A DNA stretch of 64,000 bases from contig NZ_CP090370.1 of assembly GCF_021431965.1 (NCBI RefSeq), positions 1 to 64,000 on the forward strand. Reading direction: 5' to 3'. This DNA is from Erythrobacter sp. SDW2. GTDB taxonomy: Bacteria > Pseudomonadota > Alphaproteobacteria > Sphingomonadales > Sphingomonadaceae. The notes beneath the pieces were generated by a model that did no database searches, was not told the origin of the DNA, and saw nothing but the letters and a program-made list of their open reading frames with translations. Below, in pieces: positions 53,109-62,145 of the stretch. Made by a program: the position numbers and the translations under genes. Within the stretch, counting starts at the first letter, position 1, and each line of letters opens with the position of its first letter.

Positions 53109-53125
53109 TGCCATGGAGCATGGCA
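53109..53125 (+). terminator. Short hairpin after the DUF2235 gene
   Basis: TGCCATG-GAG-CATGGCA, a perfect 7-bp stem 16 bases after the DUF2235 stop. No T-run follows (CGGGGGG), so it is only a weak terminator candidate; it also lies 84 bases before the LysM-FecR start. Confidence 0.35.
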
Positions 53126-53208
53126 CGGGGGGCGCGCTCATGACATGACTGCATCGTGAGCCTGCCCGGACAGACCGGCCCCGGAACGACAGGCAGAGAG
53201 GGATCGCC

Positions 53209-54522
53209 ATGTTCAAGCCTGCCCGCATAATGGCAGCCACGCTCGCCGCACTGGCCAGCATGCTGCTGCTCCCCGCACCGCTCAGGGCGCAGGACGAGGA
53301 GACAGTTTCCTACGCAGTCAAGAAGGGCGACACGCTTTACGGCCTCGCACGCCTCTATCTGACCAGCGATGGCGCGGCCTTGCGGGTCCAGCGGCTCAAC
53401 CGCATTGCAGAGCCGCGCCGCCTGCCAGTGGGCAAGCAACTGCGCATCCCGCGCGAATTGCTGCGCTACACGCCGGTCGAGCTGCGCGTGGCGGGCTTTT
53501 CCGGCCAGGTCGATATCGCCGGCCGCGTCCCTGCGGTCGGGGCGGTGCTGAACGAGCGGCAGATCGTGACCACGGGGCGCGGCGGCTTTGTCAGCTTCCG
53601 CGCCGCCAATGGCGGCGAAGTCGCCTTGCCGTCCAACACCAGGGCCCAGCTGCTGCGCGCGCGGCGCTATCTGCTTGGCGATCTGCTCGACGTCGACTTT
53701 GCCGTGCTCGGCGGGCGGGGCGAGGCCAAGGCGCCCAAGCTGAGGAGCGGCGAGCGCTTCCGCCTGCGCACCCCGACCACCGTCACCGCCGTGCGCGGTA
53801 CCGAATTCCGCGTCGCCTATGACGAAGCGGGCGAGCGGAGCCTTGCCGAAGTGATTGAAGGCACGGTTGCGGTTGCCGCCGGCGAGAAAGAAATCCCGAC
53901 CCCAGCGGGCTTTGGTGTGACCAGCACGGCAGAGGGAGCAGGCCAGTTGGAAACGCTCCTGCCCCCGCCCGTGATGATCGATCCCGGAGCGGTCCAGACC
54001 GGCCAGATGCTGGGCTTCGCAATCGAGCCTGACAGCAAGGCCAAGGGCTTCCGCATCCAGCTTGCGCGCGATGCGGGCTTCCTCGAAGTGGTCGGCGAAC
54101 AGGTCACCGGCAACCGGTCAGTGACCTTCCCCCCGCTCGACAACGGGCGCTATTTCGTCCGCGCCCGCACCATTGCGGCCAGCGATCTAGAGGGTTTTTC
54201 GGAAGCCTATTCGTTCCGCCGCAAGCGGTTGGGCGTCACAGCCGAGGTCGAGCAATCTCCTCTCGCCGATGGCTATTTGTTCAAGTGGCTGGCGGAAACC
54301 GCCGAGGGCGACGAAGGCGAGACTTTCTATGCGTTCCAGCTATGGCGCGAGGGGCAGGACGGCAGCCCGCTGGTCGACGAGACCGGCTTGCGCGAGACGG
54401 GGCTGGTGCTGACCGCTCTCGAACCCGGCGTCTATGTCTGGCGCGTTGCGGCGATCCAGGCGGTAGAGGAAGGTCTGCTGAAGGTCTGGGGTCCTGACCA
54501 GAGGCTGGCCGTTTCCGAATAG
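53209..54522 (+). CDS. Secreted LysM and FecR-domain protein
   Basis: A 437-residue precursor: signal peptide to about LRA/QDE (28), a LysM module (VKKGDTLYGLARLYLTSDGAAL...LPVGKQLRIP, about 37-83) that should bind peptidoglycan, a FecR domain (about 110-235, with RTPTTVTAVRGTEFRVAYDE), and two fibronectin-like repeats in the last 190 residues. In other bacteria FecR proteins sit beside CHASE2 receptors and pass envelope signals to them; here the next gene, 24 bases on, is a CHASE2 kinase. Confidence 0.87.
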   Translation: MFKPARIMAATLAALASMLLLPAPLRAQDEETVSYAVKKGDTLYGLARLYLTSDGAALRVQRLNRIAEPRRLPVGKQLRIPRELLRYTPVELRVAGFSGQVDIAGRVPAVGAVLNERQIVTTGRGGFVSFRAANGGEVALPSNTRAQLLRARRYLLGDLLDVDFAVLGGRGEAKAPKLRSGERFRLRTPTTVTAVRGTEFRVAYDEAGERSLAEVIEGTVAVAAGEKEIPTPAGFGVTSTAEGAGQLETLLPPPVMIDPGAVQTGQMLGFAIEPDSKAKGFRIQLARDAGFLEVVGEQVTGNRSVTFPPLDNGRYFVRARTIAASDLEGFSEAYSFRRKRLGVTAEVEQSPLADGYLFKWLAETAEGDEGETFYAFQLWREGQDGSPLVDETGLRETGLVLTALEPGVYVWRVAAIQAVEEGLLKVWGPDQRLAVSE

Positions 54523-54546
54523 CGCACAGCGCGTTACGGTCGCGCC

Positions 54547-56736
54547 ATGAACCCGCTGCGGCTCCGCCTCGAATGGCTCCTGTTGCTCCTGCTGGCCTTT
54601 ACCGGGGCGGTTGCTGGGCAGTGGACCGAGGCGACGCTGCGGCTGGACAATCGCTTGCTGGATTTCGCCAGCTCGCTGGCCCGACCCGAGGTCAATCCCG
54701 GCATCCTCATCGTCGGGATCGATGATCGGGCGCTCAGCGAAGTGGGCTCATGGCCATGGCCGCGCCTGGAACATGCACGGCTGGTCGACGCGCTCGATGC
54801 CGCCGGTGCGAAACTGGTGCTGCTCGACGTGCTGTTCATGGAAACAACCGATCCGGCCAATGACCATGCCCTGGCACAGGCGATAGGGCGATCGGGCAAG
54901 GTCGTCCTGCCCCACGGTTTCGGCATCGCTGCCAACACCGTGGGCGACTACCAGCCGGTCATGCCGCTGCCCGAACTGGCTGAGGCGGCCCGCGGTGTCG
55001 GCCATGTCGGTGCCTTGCCCGACGAGGACGGCGTGCTGCGCCGTTTCACACTCCGCCAGCGCGTCGGCAAGGCGCACATGCCGCATCTCTCCGTGGTTGC
55101 ATTGCGGGCATTGGGATTGGACCTGCCGCCCGCACCGCCCCAGCTTGGGCCCGATGCCAACCACCCCATTATAGCCTTCAACCCGCCCGGATCCTTCGCT
55201 TCCATTTCCGCAGCCGACGTGCTGGCAGGCCGGGTCCCGGCAGGTCTGCTACAAGGCAAGATCGTGCTGGTCGGGGCAACCTCTGCCGGCATGGGAGACA
55301 GCTATGCCGCTGCCGCCGGGACGGTCGAACTCGTTCCGGGCGTCGAAACGCAGGCCAACCTGCTGAACGACCTGATCGCGGGCAAGGTCATCTACCCCTA
55401 TCGCGAAGCGGTGCAGACATTTGTCGCGGCGATTTCGCTGATGGCGCTGTTCCTCGCTTTCTGGTTCCTGCCGCCGCGATACGGGCTGATCTGTGCCGGG
55501 GCCGTGATCGTGATCCTTACAGCGGTGTCGATCCTGCTGGTCCCGCTGGCCGGGCGGTGGCTGCCGATCGGTTCGCTGCTGGTGGTGATCCTGCTGGCCT
55601 ATCCGCTGTGGAGCTGGCGGCGGCTCACGGCAGTCAGCAACTATCTCGACCGCGAAGCCCGCCGACTCGAAGGCAAAGAGGCGGGAGCGGACGTGGAGGG
55701 CGTCGACTTCATCGCGCGGCAGGTCTCGCGCATGCGGCGGCTGGTGCACAATGTGCAGGACTCGCTCGCCTTCCTGCGGCAGGTCATCGAGGCCGCGCCC
55801 GATGCCATCCTGGTCCTGGACCGCAATGGCACCGCGCAGATGATGAACGCGCAGGCCCACGCGCTTTTCCCGCATTGGCAGGGGGACACGGCCTCGGGGC
55901 TCGGCAAGCTGCTGGAAGGTGCGGCAGCCCGATACGACCAGTCGCGCGGAGAGATTGCCACTGCCGACGGCAAGACCTTCCTCGTCGCCCGCGCACCTCT
56001 GGGGCGCAGCGGGGAGGGCGAGATCATCGCGCTGCGCGAAGTGACCGAAAATCGCCGCCGCGAGGAAGAGCGCAAGCAAATGCTGGAGTTCCTCTCGCAC
56101 GACATGCGTACGCCGCAGGTGGCGATCATAGGCCTTACCCGGCAGGGGGAGGCTGCCCCGCCCGACATGCTGGACCGTATTCGCACGCAGGCCGAACGCA
56201 CGCTCAAACTGGCAGACAATTTCGTCCAGCTTGCCCGGCTCGAAGAAACCGAGCTCAAGCGCGAGGAAACGGACCTCGGCGCGTTGGTCGAGGAAGCCTG
56301 CGACCGCTTCTACGCCCAGGCACGAGCGCGCAAGATTGCCATTGCCCAGTCCGTGCCCGAGGAACCGCTGTTTGCGCCGGTCGATGCGGCGATGATCGCG
56401 CGGATGCTCGACAATCTGCTCAGCAATGCCATCAAATACGCGCCCGAGGGGAGCAGCGTTTCTGTCGCATTGGCGCAATGTGCTGATGGATTTGCCGTCT
56501 TATCGATTTCCGATCAGGGGCCGGGGCTGCCGGGCGCGCGGATGGCCGATCCCTTTGCCCGCTTCGGCGCGCAGGAGCGCAAGCAGGCCGCGGGGACCGG
56601 GCCCAGAGCCGGGCTCGGCCTCGCCTTCGTCAAGCGGGTGGCGGATGCCCATCAGGGAACCGTCGAGGTGATGTCGGGAGCGGGCCAAGGGACGCGCTTT
56701 GCCATCTCCCTGCCGCTGTCTGAACCGATAGCCTAG
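54547..56736 (+). CDS. CHASE2-domain sensor histidine kinase
   Basis: A 729-residue inner-membrane kinase: TM1 (about 8-24), a periplasmic CHASE2 domain (about 35-280, with ILIVGIDDRALSEVGSWPWPR), three TM helices (285-360), a coiled stretch, a PAS domain (about 415-505), a HisKA dimer with H518 in FLSHDMRTP, and an ATPase domain with N box NLLSNAIKYA, DQGPGLPG and GLGLAFV. The spacing of the catalytic domain is normal, so it should be active. It is probably co-transcribed with the LysM-FecR gene and signals to the OmpR-type regulator at 57278-57976. Confidence 0.93.
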   Translation: MNPLRLRLEWLLLLLLAFTGAVAGQWTEATLRLDNRLLDFASSLARPEVNPGILIVGIDDRALSEVGSWPWPRLEHARLVDALDAAGAKLVLLDVLFMETTDPANDHALAQAIGRSGKVVLPHGFGIAANTVGDYQPVMPLPELAEAARGVGHVGALPDEDGVLRRFTLRQRVGKAHMPHLSVVALRALGLDLPPAPPQLGPDANHPIIAFNPPGSFASISAADVLAGRVPAGLLQGKIVLVGATSAGMGDSYAAAAGTVELVPGVETQANLLNDLIAGKVIYPYREAVQTFVAAISLMALFLAFWFLPPRYGLICAGAVIVILTAVSILLVPLAGRWLPIGSLLVVILLAYPLWSWRRLTAVSNYLDREARRLEGKEAGADVEGVDFIARQVSRMRRLVHNVQDSLAFLRQVIEAAPDAILVLDRNGTAQMMNAQAHALFPHWQGDTASGLGKLLEGAAARYDQSRGEIATADGKTFLVARAPLGRSGEGEIIALREVTENRRREEERKQMLEFLSHDMRTPQVAIIGLTRQGEAAPPDMLDRIRTQAERTLKLADNFVQLARLEETELKREETDLGALVEEACDRFYAQARARKIAIAQSVPEEPLFAPVDAAMIARMLDNLLSNAIKYAPEGSSVSVALAQCADGFAVLSISDQGPGLPGARMADPFARFGAQERKQAAGTGPRAGLGLAFVKRVADAHQGTVEVMSGAGQGTRFAISLPLSEPIA

Positions 56737-57274
56737 CCGCCAAACTTCCCCAGCGCATCGGCGACCAGCGCCATCGCGACTTCGTCCATTGCTTCATCGG
56801 AGAAGCTGCAATCGGTCGCTTCGCCCTCGCCGCGATAGACCATCGCGCCGCTTTGCTGGTCGAACAGCACCAGGGTGGCGCGCATGCGCTGGGCCTTGCA
56901 GCCATCGAACACCCTCCCGTCACGGGGGCGGGCCTGCCAGTCGATGCTCTTCTCGTCGGCGACCGCTGTCGAAGTCGTCAACCCGCCCTCGGCATCACGG
57001 AACGACACCGCAAAGTCTGCCAGGTAACGGCCGCCCTTGCCGACACTGACGGAGTTGGCGTTGAAAGCCTGCTGCAATGCCGCACCGAGCCGCGCCGAGT
57101 CACTCCCCGCCGGAGCATCCGCAGGCATGGTGACAAGAGCTTGCGCTGACAGGCCGGCACCGGTGGAGTCGATCGCCAGGGGGTCGCCACGTTGCACCCG
57201 GCAAGCGCCAGCACTGCAGCTGCGATAACCGTGCGCTGAAATGCCCTGTCCCGGATCCCGGCATTGGCAAACAT
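56733..57274 (-). pseudogene. Lipoprotein gene with apparent single-base frameshift
   Basis: The ATG at 57274, four bases after the regulator stop, opens a lipoprotein signal (FQRTVIAAAVLALAGCN), but that frame soon degrades. A second frame from about 57197 (GTG; RGDPLAIDSTGAGLSAQALV) carries a well-formed 150-residue domain to the stop at 56733, with the C-terminal half MRATLVLFDQQSGAMVYRGEGEA. Start to stop is 542 bases, one short of a whole number of codons. One extra base after the lipobox Cys-Asn would restore a 180-residue lipoprotein. Either a real mutation or a sequencing error; alternatively translation starts at the GTG without a signal. Confidence 0.7.
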
Positions 57275-57277
57275 GGG

Positions 57278-57976
57278 CTATTCCTCCGCGCCGGCGTCGT
57301 AATCGTCCATGCGATAGCCGAAACCGAACACGGTTTGAATGGCGAAGCCGTTTTGCGGGCGCAGCTCCAGCTTGGAGCGGACGCGCGAGATGTGCATGTC
57401 GAGTGTGCGCGTCTCCATGTCGGGCGAACCGTTCCAGACCTGCGCAAAGATGTAGTTGCGCGACAGCGGGCGGTTGAGATTGTCGAACAGCAGTTCGGCA
57501 ACCTTGAACTCCTTGGCCGTGAGCTTGATCGGCTCGCCGTCGGCTTCGATTATTTCCTGCAGGCGGTCGATCCGATAGCGGCCGAACTGCTCGAAGCGCG
57601 GCTTCTCGCGCGCCCGCACCTTGCGCATGGCGGCGTCGATCCGGGCGAGGATGACCTCGTTGCTCTCCGGCTTGACGATGTAGTCGATGGCGCCAGCCTC
57701 GAGGCCTCGTACCACGTCTTCCTTCCCGGCCCGGCTGGTGAGCAGGATCATTGCCGGCGGCGGCGACAGATTGGCGCTGGCCCAGGTGACGATTTCCAGC
57801 CCCGATGCCCCCGGCATGTTCCAGTCGATCAGCACAACGTCATAGGTTTCGCGCTTCAGCGCGGTGAGCATTTCGGCCCCGTTGCGATAGCGATCGAAGC
57901 TGTGGCTCGCGCCTTCCAGCGCGGCCGACAGCTGCTCCAGCAGCTCGGGATCGTCGTCTGCAATTGCGACACGCAT
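57278..57976 (-). CDS. OmpR/PhoB-family response regulator
   Basis: A 232-residue regulator: receiver with acidic D7-D9, phospho-acceptor D51 (LIDWNMPG), T80 and K102 (IVKP), then a winged-helix DNA-binding domain (about 130-225, TAKEFKVAELLFDNLNRPLSRNYIF and TLDMHISRVRSKLE). It is the probable partner of the CHASE2 kinase although it is on the opposite strand. It reads toward the frameshifted lipoprotein, so the two share a transcript. Its promoter lies in the AT-rich spacer 57977-58110. Confidence 0.93.
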   Translation of the reverse strand: MRVAIADDDPELLEQLSAALEGASHSFDRYRNGAEMLTALKRETYDVVLIDWNMPGASGLEIVTWASANLSPPPAMILLTSRAGKEDVVRGLEAGAIDYIVKPESNEVILARIDAAMRKVRAREKPRFEQFGRYRIDRLQEIIEADGEPIKLTAKEFKVAELLFDNLNRPLSRNYIFAQVWNGSPDMETRTLDMHISRVRSKLELRPQNGFAIQTVFGFGYRMDDYDAGAEE

Positions 57977-58069
57977 CTATCTGTTCTCTCTTGCGCCGAG
58001 GGCGCCCTCATTGCCCCTCGGCAGGCATTCAGAAATGTAACGAACTGGCTGAATATTGAAAGAACAACG

Positions 58070-58085
58070 GCACTTTAGAAAGTGC
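58070..58085. promoter_or_regulatory. 16-bp palindrome in the regulator upstream region
   Basis: GCACTTT and AAAGTGC around AG, in the AT-rich spacer 94 bases before the response-regulator start. It could be a binding site for that regulator or for another factor acting on either divergent gene. Symmetry and location are the only evidence. Confidence 0.4.
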
Positions 58086-58119
58086 GAAGTTACAAGATTT
58101 TACTAGTTTGATCAGCGGC

Positions 58120-58341
58120 TTAGGTGGCCTTACAAGTGCCTTTTGCCACCAGTATTCCGGCAGCAGTGCTTCCAGTCCGCAACTGATGCATCCGCGCGAC
58201 GCCGATGTCCAAGATTGCGGCGACGTCCGCCAGTTTGACAAACAGGTCCGGGTTGCGACCACCTACCCGCTGCCACCCCGTACCCCCGTGACAATGCTGG
58301 CCATCTTGTCTAACCTGCTCTGGCAGCTTGGTAATGATGCA
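58120..58341 (-). pseudogene. Possible gene remnant (short open frame without start)
   Basis: Between stops the minus strand encodes 73 residues ending with a helix-turn-helix-like run, NPDLFVKLADVAAILDIGVARMHQLRTGS, then AAGILVAKGTCKAT. The amino-acid pattern looks coding-like, but there is no ATG, GTG or TTG at a useful place and the upstream half is not protein-like. It may be the decayed end of a regulator gene or chance. Confidence 0.2.
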
Positions 58342-58420
58342 CTAACGGGTCCCGATTCCAGCCATGCTTGCCGCGCGATCGCCCTCTTGCGGGGCGGTCC
58401 GTCATGCCTGGGAGGGGACC

Positions 58421-61369
58421 ATGCCGAAGATTGCCGCAAAAGCTGCCGAACACCTTGATGAGCTGCTCGCCGCGGTCGATCTCGACGACGAGGTCGAAAC
58501 CGCCAAGGCGCTGGTCGAACTGGGCAGGAGTTTCCGCGACAAGGCGGACCAGGTTAAGGATTTCGATAGCGCCGGGGCATTGGTCAAGGCACTGGCCGAG
58601 GGCACCCGGTCCGACGCGGTGAAGGCGGCTTTCGCTGCAATCGGGGAGGAGGACTTGCAAGGCAAGCTCGCCGCCAGGGCCGAATGGCTGGAGCAGGCCT
58701 TCGCCAAGGTCGACAGCAAGGGTGGCGACCTGCTGCGCACGCTCGACCAGTTCGGCGACGGGGCGGAGCGCGGGTCCGGCAAATTGGCTTGGCCGCTGCT
58801 CAAACAATCGGCTTCGGGCGGAGGCAACGCAGGGGGGCAGGTCGGCTACGACTTCGCCTTTACCAGCGAGCTTGCGCTGGACCTGGAAGCGGCGGCCAAG
58901 TGGAGCTACACCGACCAACTGGCCGGCCCGCTGATGCGGATTGGTGCTTCTGGCCGGCTGGAAGCAAGCGGCGGGGCTACGCTGCCATTTACCGGCGGCA
59001 GTGCTGGCCTCAAGGCCGGGGTCAGCGCCAGGCCGAAGATCGATTACTTTTACGCCGTAAAGGACCGCACAACCTTATTCGCCGAAGCTGTCGCCGGCAG
59101 GCTGGGCAAGCTGCCCAACCCGTTCGACTATGACGCGGTGTGGGACGGCTTCACCAAGGGCGATCTCGCCGGGCTGCACTGGCAATTCGAAGGCGCCGCG
59201 TCGATCGGACTGGGGCTTACTGTGGCCAAGGCATTTTCGATCCGCGACGCGGTGGGTGTGGACCTCGGCGCCACGGTCGATGCCAAGGCCAGTATAAACG
59301 GGCTGTGGAACCTCAGCCTGCAACGTGCGCCGGGCTTCACCGCAGATCGACCGCGCATCCTCGCGATCCTTTCGCGCGAACGCACAGGACAAGCCGAGAT
59401 GATGGCCAAGCTGGGGGCAGAGGTCGATATCTCGAAACTGGCCACGAAGATCCATGGCTTTCTTGACGAGGCCCTCGCAGGAATGGACGAGGCGCTGGCT
59501 GAGCTCAGGCCCTTCCTCTCGCCAGGCACTTACCTTCTGGGCCAGGGCGACGAACTGAAAGCGCTGGTCCGGGCCGAAGCCGAGAAGCTGGTTGGCAATT
59601 ACGAGCTGAAGCAGGCATTGGCCCGCGACCTGCAGGGCGTCGTCGGGGTCGGCGAGCCGGATGAAAGCGAATTGGTTGCTTGGCTGACCGAGCGGCTCGG
59701 CGGCGGACTCGATGCCGGGCAAGGATGGCTCAGCGACAAGGGGCGAGCAGTGACCAATGCGCTCAAGGCGATGGCGAGCCAGGTTCCGGCACTCGGCCAG
59801 AAGGACTTCATTGATGAGCTGACCGTCAGTCTCGAGACCCTGATCGGCAAGAATATCACGCGCCTGCGCGAGACAGTGGATGCAATGATCGATGACAAGG
59901 GCGAGCAAGTCGAGCAAGCTCTCGATAAGCTCGGGCTCAAAGTCGGCAAATGGCCCAAGGACAAGGCCAAGCAACTGGACGACGCCTTTGCCTCGGTCCG
60001 CGCGCTGGTCGAGCGTTACGAAGGTCTGTTCCGCAAGGTGCTGGAGAAAGCCAAAGCCGCAGCCGACGCCAAGATTTCAGCCGCGATCCAGGTCGACCTC
60101 AACCGTACGGACCGCAAGCAAGTCGAGTTTCAGGGAACGTTCCTGGTCAACAGCGACCACGCCCGCATGGTGTTCCAGGCCTTGTCACGCGGAGACTTCG
60201 ATGCGCTGACAAATGTCATCCTCGAGAATACCAGTGGTGGCCACGATGCCGAGTTCGACCTCGATGAGGGAGAGACCCGCATCGCGCGTTTTTCTGAAAG
60301 CAAACGCAATGTCGGTTACGAATTCCTCGCTTTCGGCTTCGGCGTCAGCGGCAATGCACTGCTCTCCGCCAAGGCGGAAGTGATCGTTGATGGCTATGGG
60401 AATATCGAGATCACCACCGAGGCCGAGATCAGGAAACGCGGTGAGAACTTCTTCGGCAAGCGCGAGATCAGCCTGATCAACAGCCAGAGTCTGAGCCTTG
60501 CCCGCGTCACTACCCATGCCAGTCCACTGGTCAAGAAGCGGTTCGGCTTTGCCCTGCACATGAGCCATGTCGACACCAGCCTGGTGCGAAGTGAGGTTAC
60601 CGCTTTCGTGCGCAGCCTGTGCGACGGAAACCTGCTGGGCACCGATGCGGTCGCAAGCGCCGACGCTGCCTTCAGCCGCTGGAGCGCGAGCGCAGCGAGC
60701 GGGGCAAAAATCGAGGGGCGGCTCGATTTGCGCCTGTCTCTCGATCACAACGAACTACTGAGCCTGATGGAGATGGGGTCGGGCAACAGTTCGATCATCT
60801 TGTCCGATGCTCGCCGTATCGCCATTGCCAACCACGCATTCCGCCACCAGCGCGAGCATCTGCCGAAGGATGCGCAATTGGCCGCTAGTGCCATCGCATT
60901 CTTCGAAAAGCATACCGCCTTCAGCACATTCGAAGAGTCGATCTATTGCTGGGAAAGATCGCGCGGCAAACTCCTGCGCGAAGGGCGCGGACCGAGCCGC
61001 TCGGAATTGTCGAACGAAGACAAGGCATTCGTTGGCATGTGCGAACGCGCCAACGGTATCTGGGCCATGATCGAGGCGATGCGCGAGATCTATCTTTCGT
61101 CTCCGGAAATCACGGAGGACAACGATCCGAGAACGCTGTCCTACAAGGATTTCCGCCGACTTGCGGCGCAGGGGGCGAAAGCGGTTGAAGGCTGGCTGGC
61201 AGTTCAGAACAGCCTGTTCTGGTCGGACGCATCGATCCACCCCAAGGTGATCGCGTTCCTCCATCTTGTCGGGGACTTGGCCAATATCCCGGTAGAACAA
61301 AGGCTTTCCCTCACCCTGTCCAGGACCGGCCCGGGCGATCCGGAAACCCTGGTCCTTGTCGGCGCCTGA
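58421..61369 (+). CDS. Large orphan protein (982 residues), function unknown
   Basis: The sequence has no signal peptide or TM helix. It runs: an alanine/charged helical part (1-130), a glycine-rich beta part (about 135-310), a long helical, coiled-coil-prone part (about 330-580, with KGEQVEQALDKLGLKVGKW), a second beta part (about 585-750), and a helical C-terminal 230 residues (LSNEDKAFVGMCERANGIWAM). I see no nucleotide-binding or catalytic signature. GGAGGGG directly precedes the ATG at 58421; an upstream in-frame Met at 58364 lacks one. Monocistronic, divergent from the response regulator and perhaps its target. A scaffold, toxin-like or structural protein cannot be told apart. Confidence 0.7.
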   Translation: MPKIAAKAAEHLDELLAAVDLDDEVETAKALVELGRSFRDKADQVKDFDSAGALVKALAEGTRSDAVKAAFAAIGEEDLQGKLAARAEWLEQAFAKVDSKGGDLLRTLDQFGDGAERGSGKLAWPLLKQSASGGGNAGGQVGYDFAFTSELALDLEAAAKWSYTDQLAGPLMRIGASGRLEASGGATLPFTGGSAGLKAGVSARPKIDYFYAVKDRTTLFAEAVAGRLGKLPNPFDYDAVWDGFTKGDLAGLHWQFEGAASIGLGLTVAKAFSIRDAVGVDLGATVDAKASINGLWNLSLQRAPGFTADRPRILAILSRERTGQAEMMAKLGAEVDISKLATKIHGFLDEALAGMDEALAELRPFLSPGTYLLGQGDELKALVRAEAEKLVGNYELKQALARDLQGVVGVGEPDESELVAWLTERLGGGLDAGQGWLSDKGRAVTNALKAMASQVPALGQKDFIDELTVSLETLIGKNITRLRETVDAMIDDKGEQVEQALDKLGLKVGKWPKDKAKQLDDAFASVRALVERYEGLFRKVLEKAKAAADAKISAAIQVDLNRTDRKQVEFQGTFLVNSDHARMVFQALSRGDFDALTNVILENTSGGHDAEFDLDEGETRIARFSESKRNVGYEFLAFGFGVSGNALLSAKAEVIVDGYGNIEITTEAEIRKRGENFFGKREISLINSQSLSLARVTTHASPLVKKRFGFALHMSHVDTSLVRSEVTAFVRSLCDGNLLGTDAVASADAAFSRWSASAASGAKIEGRLDLRLSLDHNELLSLMEMGSGNSSIILSDARRIAIANHAFRHQREHLPKDAQLAASAIAFFEKHTAFSTFEESIYCWERSRGKLLREGRGPSRSELSNEDKAFVGMCERANGIWAMIEAMREIYLSSPEITEDNDPRTLSYKDFRRLAAQGAKAVEGWLAVQNSLFWSDASIHPKVIAFLHLVGDLANIPVEQRLSLTLSRTGPGDPETLVLVGA

Positions 61370-61545
61370 GAGCTGCCCCGACGATACAGCATAGCCGCCT
61401 TCGGGAACCATCGGAACGCTGGCGGTTTTCAAGTCTTGGCAGGAGACCACGGACGTTGGGCCACTATGCCGCGCCCCGAGAATGTTCTAAGGGAAATGGG
61501 GAGAGATCGGCGCACCGGTCTCCGGGAAAGCGAGAGGGAGTAAGT

Positions 61546-62073
61546 ATGAGCAAATACAAGGCATTTGCAGCAGTGGCAGGTATGTCGGTGCTGATCGCGG
61601 CTTGCTCTGGCGGGGAATCGGAACCCGCCGCACCGGCCGAACCTGCTGCCACCGAAGCGCCGGCTGCAGAAGCAACGCCTGCGGCGCCTGCCGCTGCGGA
61701 AACTCCGGCTGCCGCTCCTGCCGAAGGCGGCATGGCCACGGCCGATGGCGTGGCCTATGCCAGCCTGACGGGCAATGCTGCGGCCGGCAAGGTGGTGTTC
61801 GCTGCATGCGCCACCTGCCACTCGGTCAAGGCAGGGGAAAACAAGACCGGCCCGTCGCTGGCCGGCATCGTCGGTCGCCCCGCCGGTTCGGTGGCAGGCT
61901 TCAACTATTCGCCGGCCAACAAGAACAGCGGCCTGACCTGGACCGAAGAGCAGCTGTACCAGTATCTGGAAGCGCCGCAGAAGGTCGTTCCGGGCACCAA
62001 GATGATCTTCCCGGGCCTTCCCGATGCACAGAAGCGCGCCGATGTGATCGCCTATCTCAAGAACCCGGTCTGA
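61546..62073 (+). CDS. Lipoprotein cytochrome c (class I)
   Basis: A 175-residue precursor: lipoprotein signal ending LIAAC with lipidated C20, a 45-residue Ala/Pro/Glu-rich flexible linker, then a c-type cytochrome domain with heme motif CATCH at 88-92 and axial M153 (TKMIFPGL). Such tethered cytochromes shuttle electrons at the periplasmic membrane face. Its place next to hemA and puhE mirrors the hemA-cycA order in phototrophic relatives, so it may feed the reaction centre or an oxidase. GAGGGAG precedes the ATG. Confidence 0.9.
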   Translation: MSKYKAFAAVAGMSVLIAACSGGESEPAAPAEPAATEAPAAEATPAAPAAAETPAAAPAEGGMATADGVAYASLTGNAAAGKVVFAACATCHSVKAGENKTGPSLAGIVGRPAGSVAGFNYSPANKNSGLTWTEEQLYQYLEAPQKVVPGTKMIFPGLPDAQKRADVIAYLKNPV

Positions 62074-62094
62074 TCGGGCCATTTCTGGACTAGC

Positions 62095-62123
62095 AAAAGG
62101 GGTCGGAATTCCGGCCCCTTTTT
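62095..62123. terminator. Bidirectional intrinsic terminator
   Basis: AAAAGGGGTCGG-AATT-CCGGCCCCTTTT, a 12-bp stem with one T-G wobble (62095-62106 and 62111-62122), with T-runs in both orientations. It ends the cytochrome c transcript (+) and the hemA transcript (-), which converge here. Confidence 0.92.
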
Positions 62124-62145
62124 CATGGCATCCTTGTCGAGGTGA

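Larger units (their letters stand above)
57977..58420. other. 444-base intergenic region
   Basis: The only gene-free stretch over 300 bases. The part next to the regulator (about 58025-58115) is markedly AT-rich and holds the perfect palindrome GCACTTT-AG-AAAGTGC (58070-58085), a likely operator/promoter area. The middle holds a stop-to-stop frame on the minus strand (58120-58341), listed separately. The last 80 bases carry the promoter and the ribosome site GGAGGGG (58411-58417) of the 982-residue gene. Confidence 0.6.

Noticed and set aside
58108-58458. A 116-codon plus-strand frame in the 444-base spacer
   Set aside because: It overlaps the start of the 982-residue gene out of frame, has no ribosome site and no protein-like pattern.
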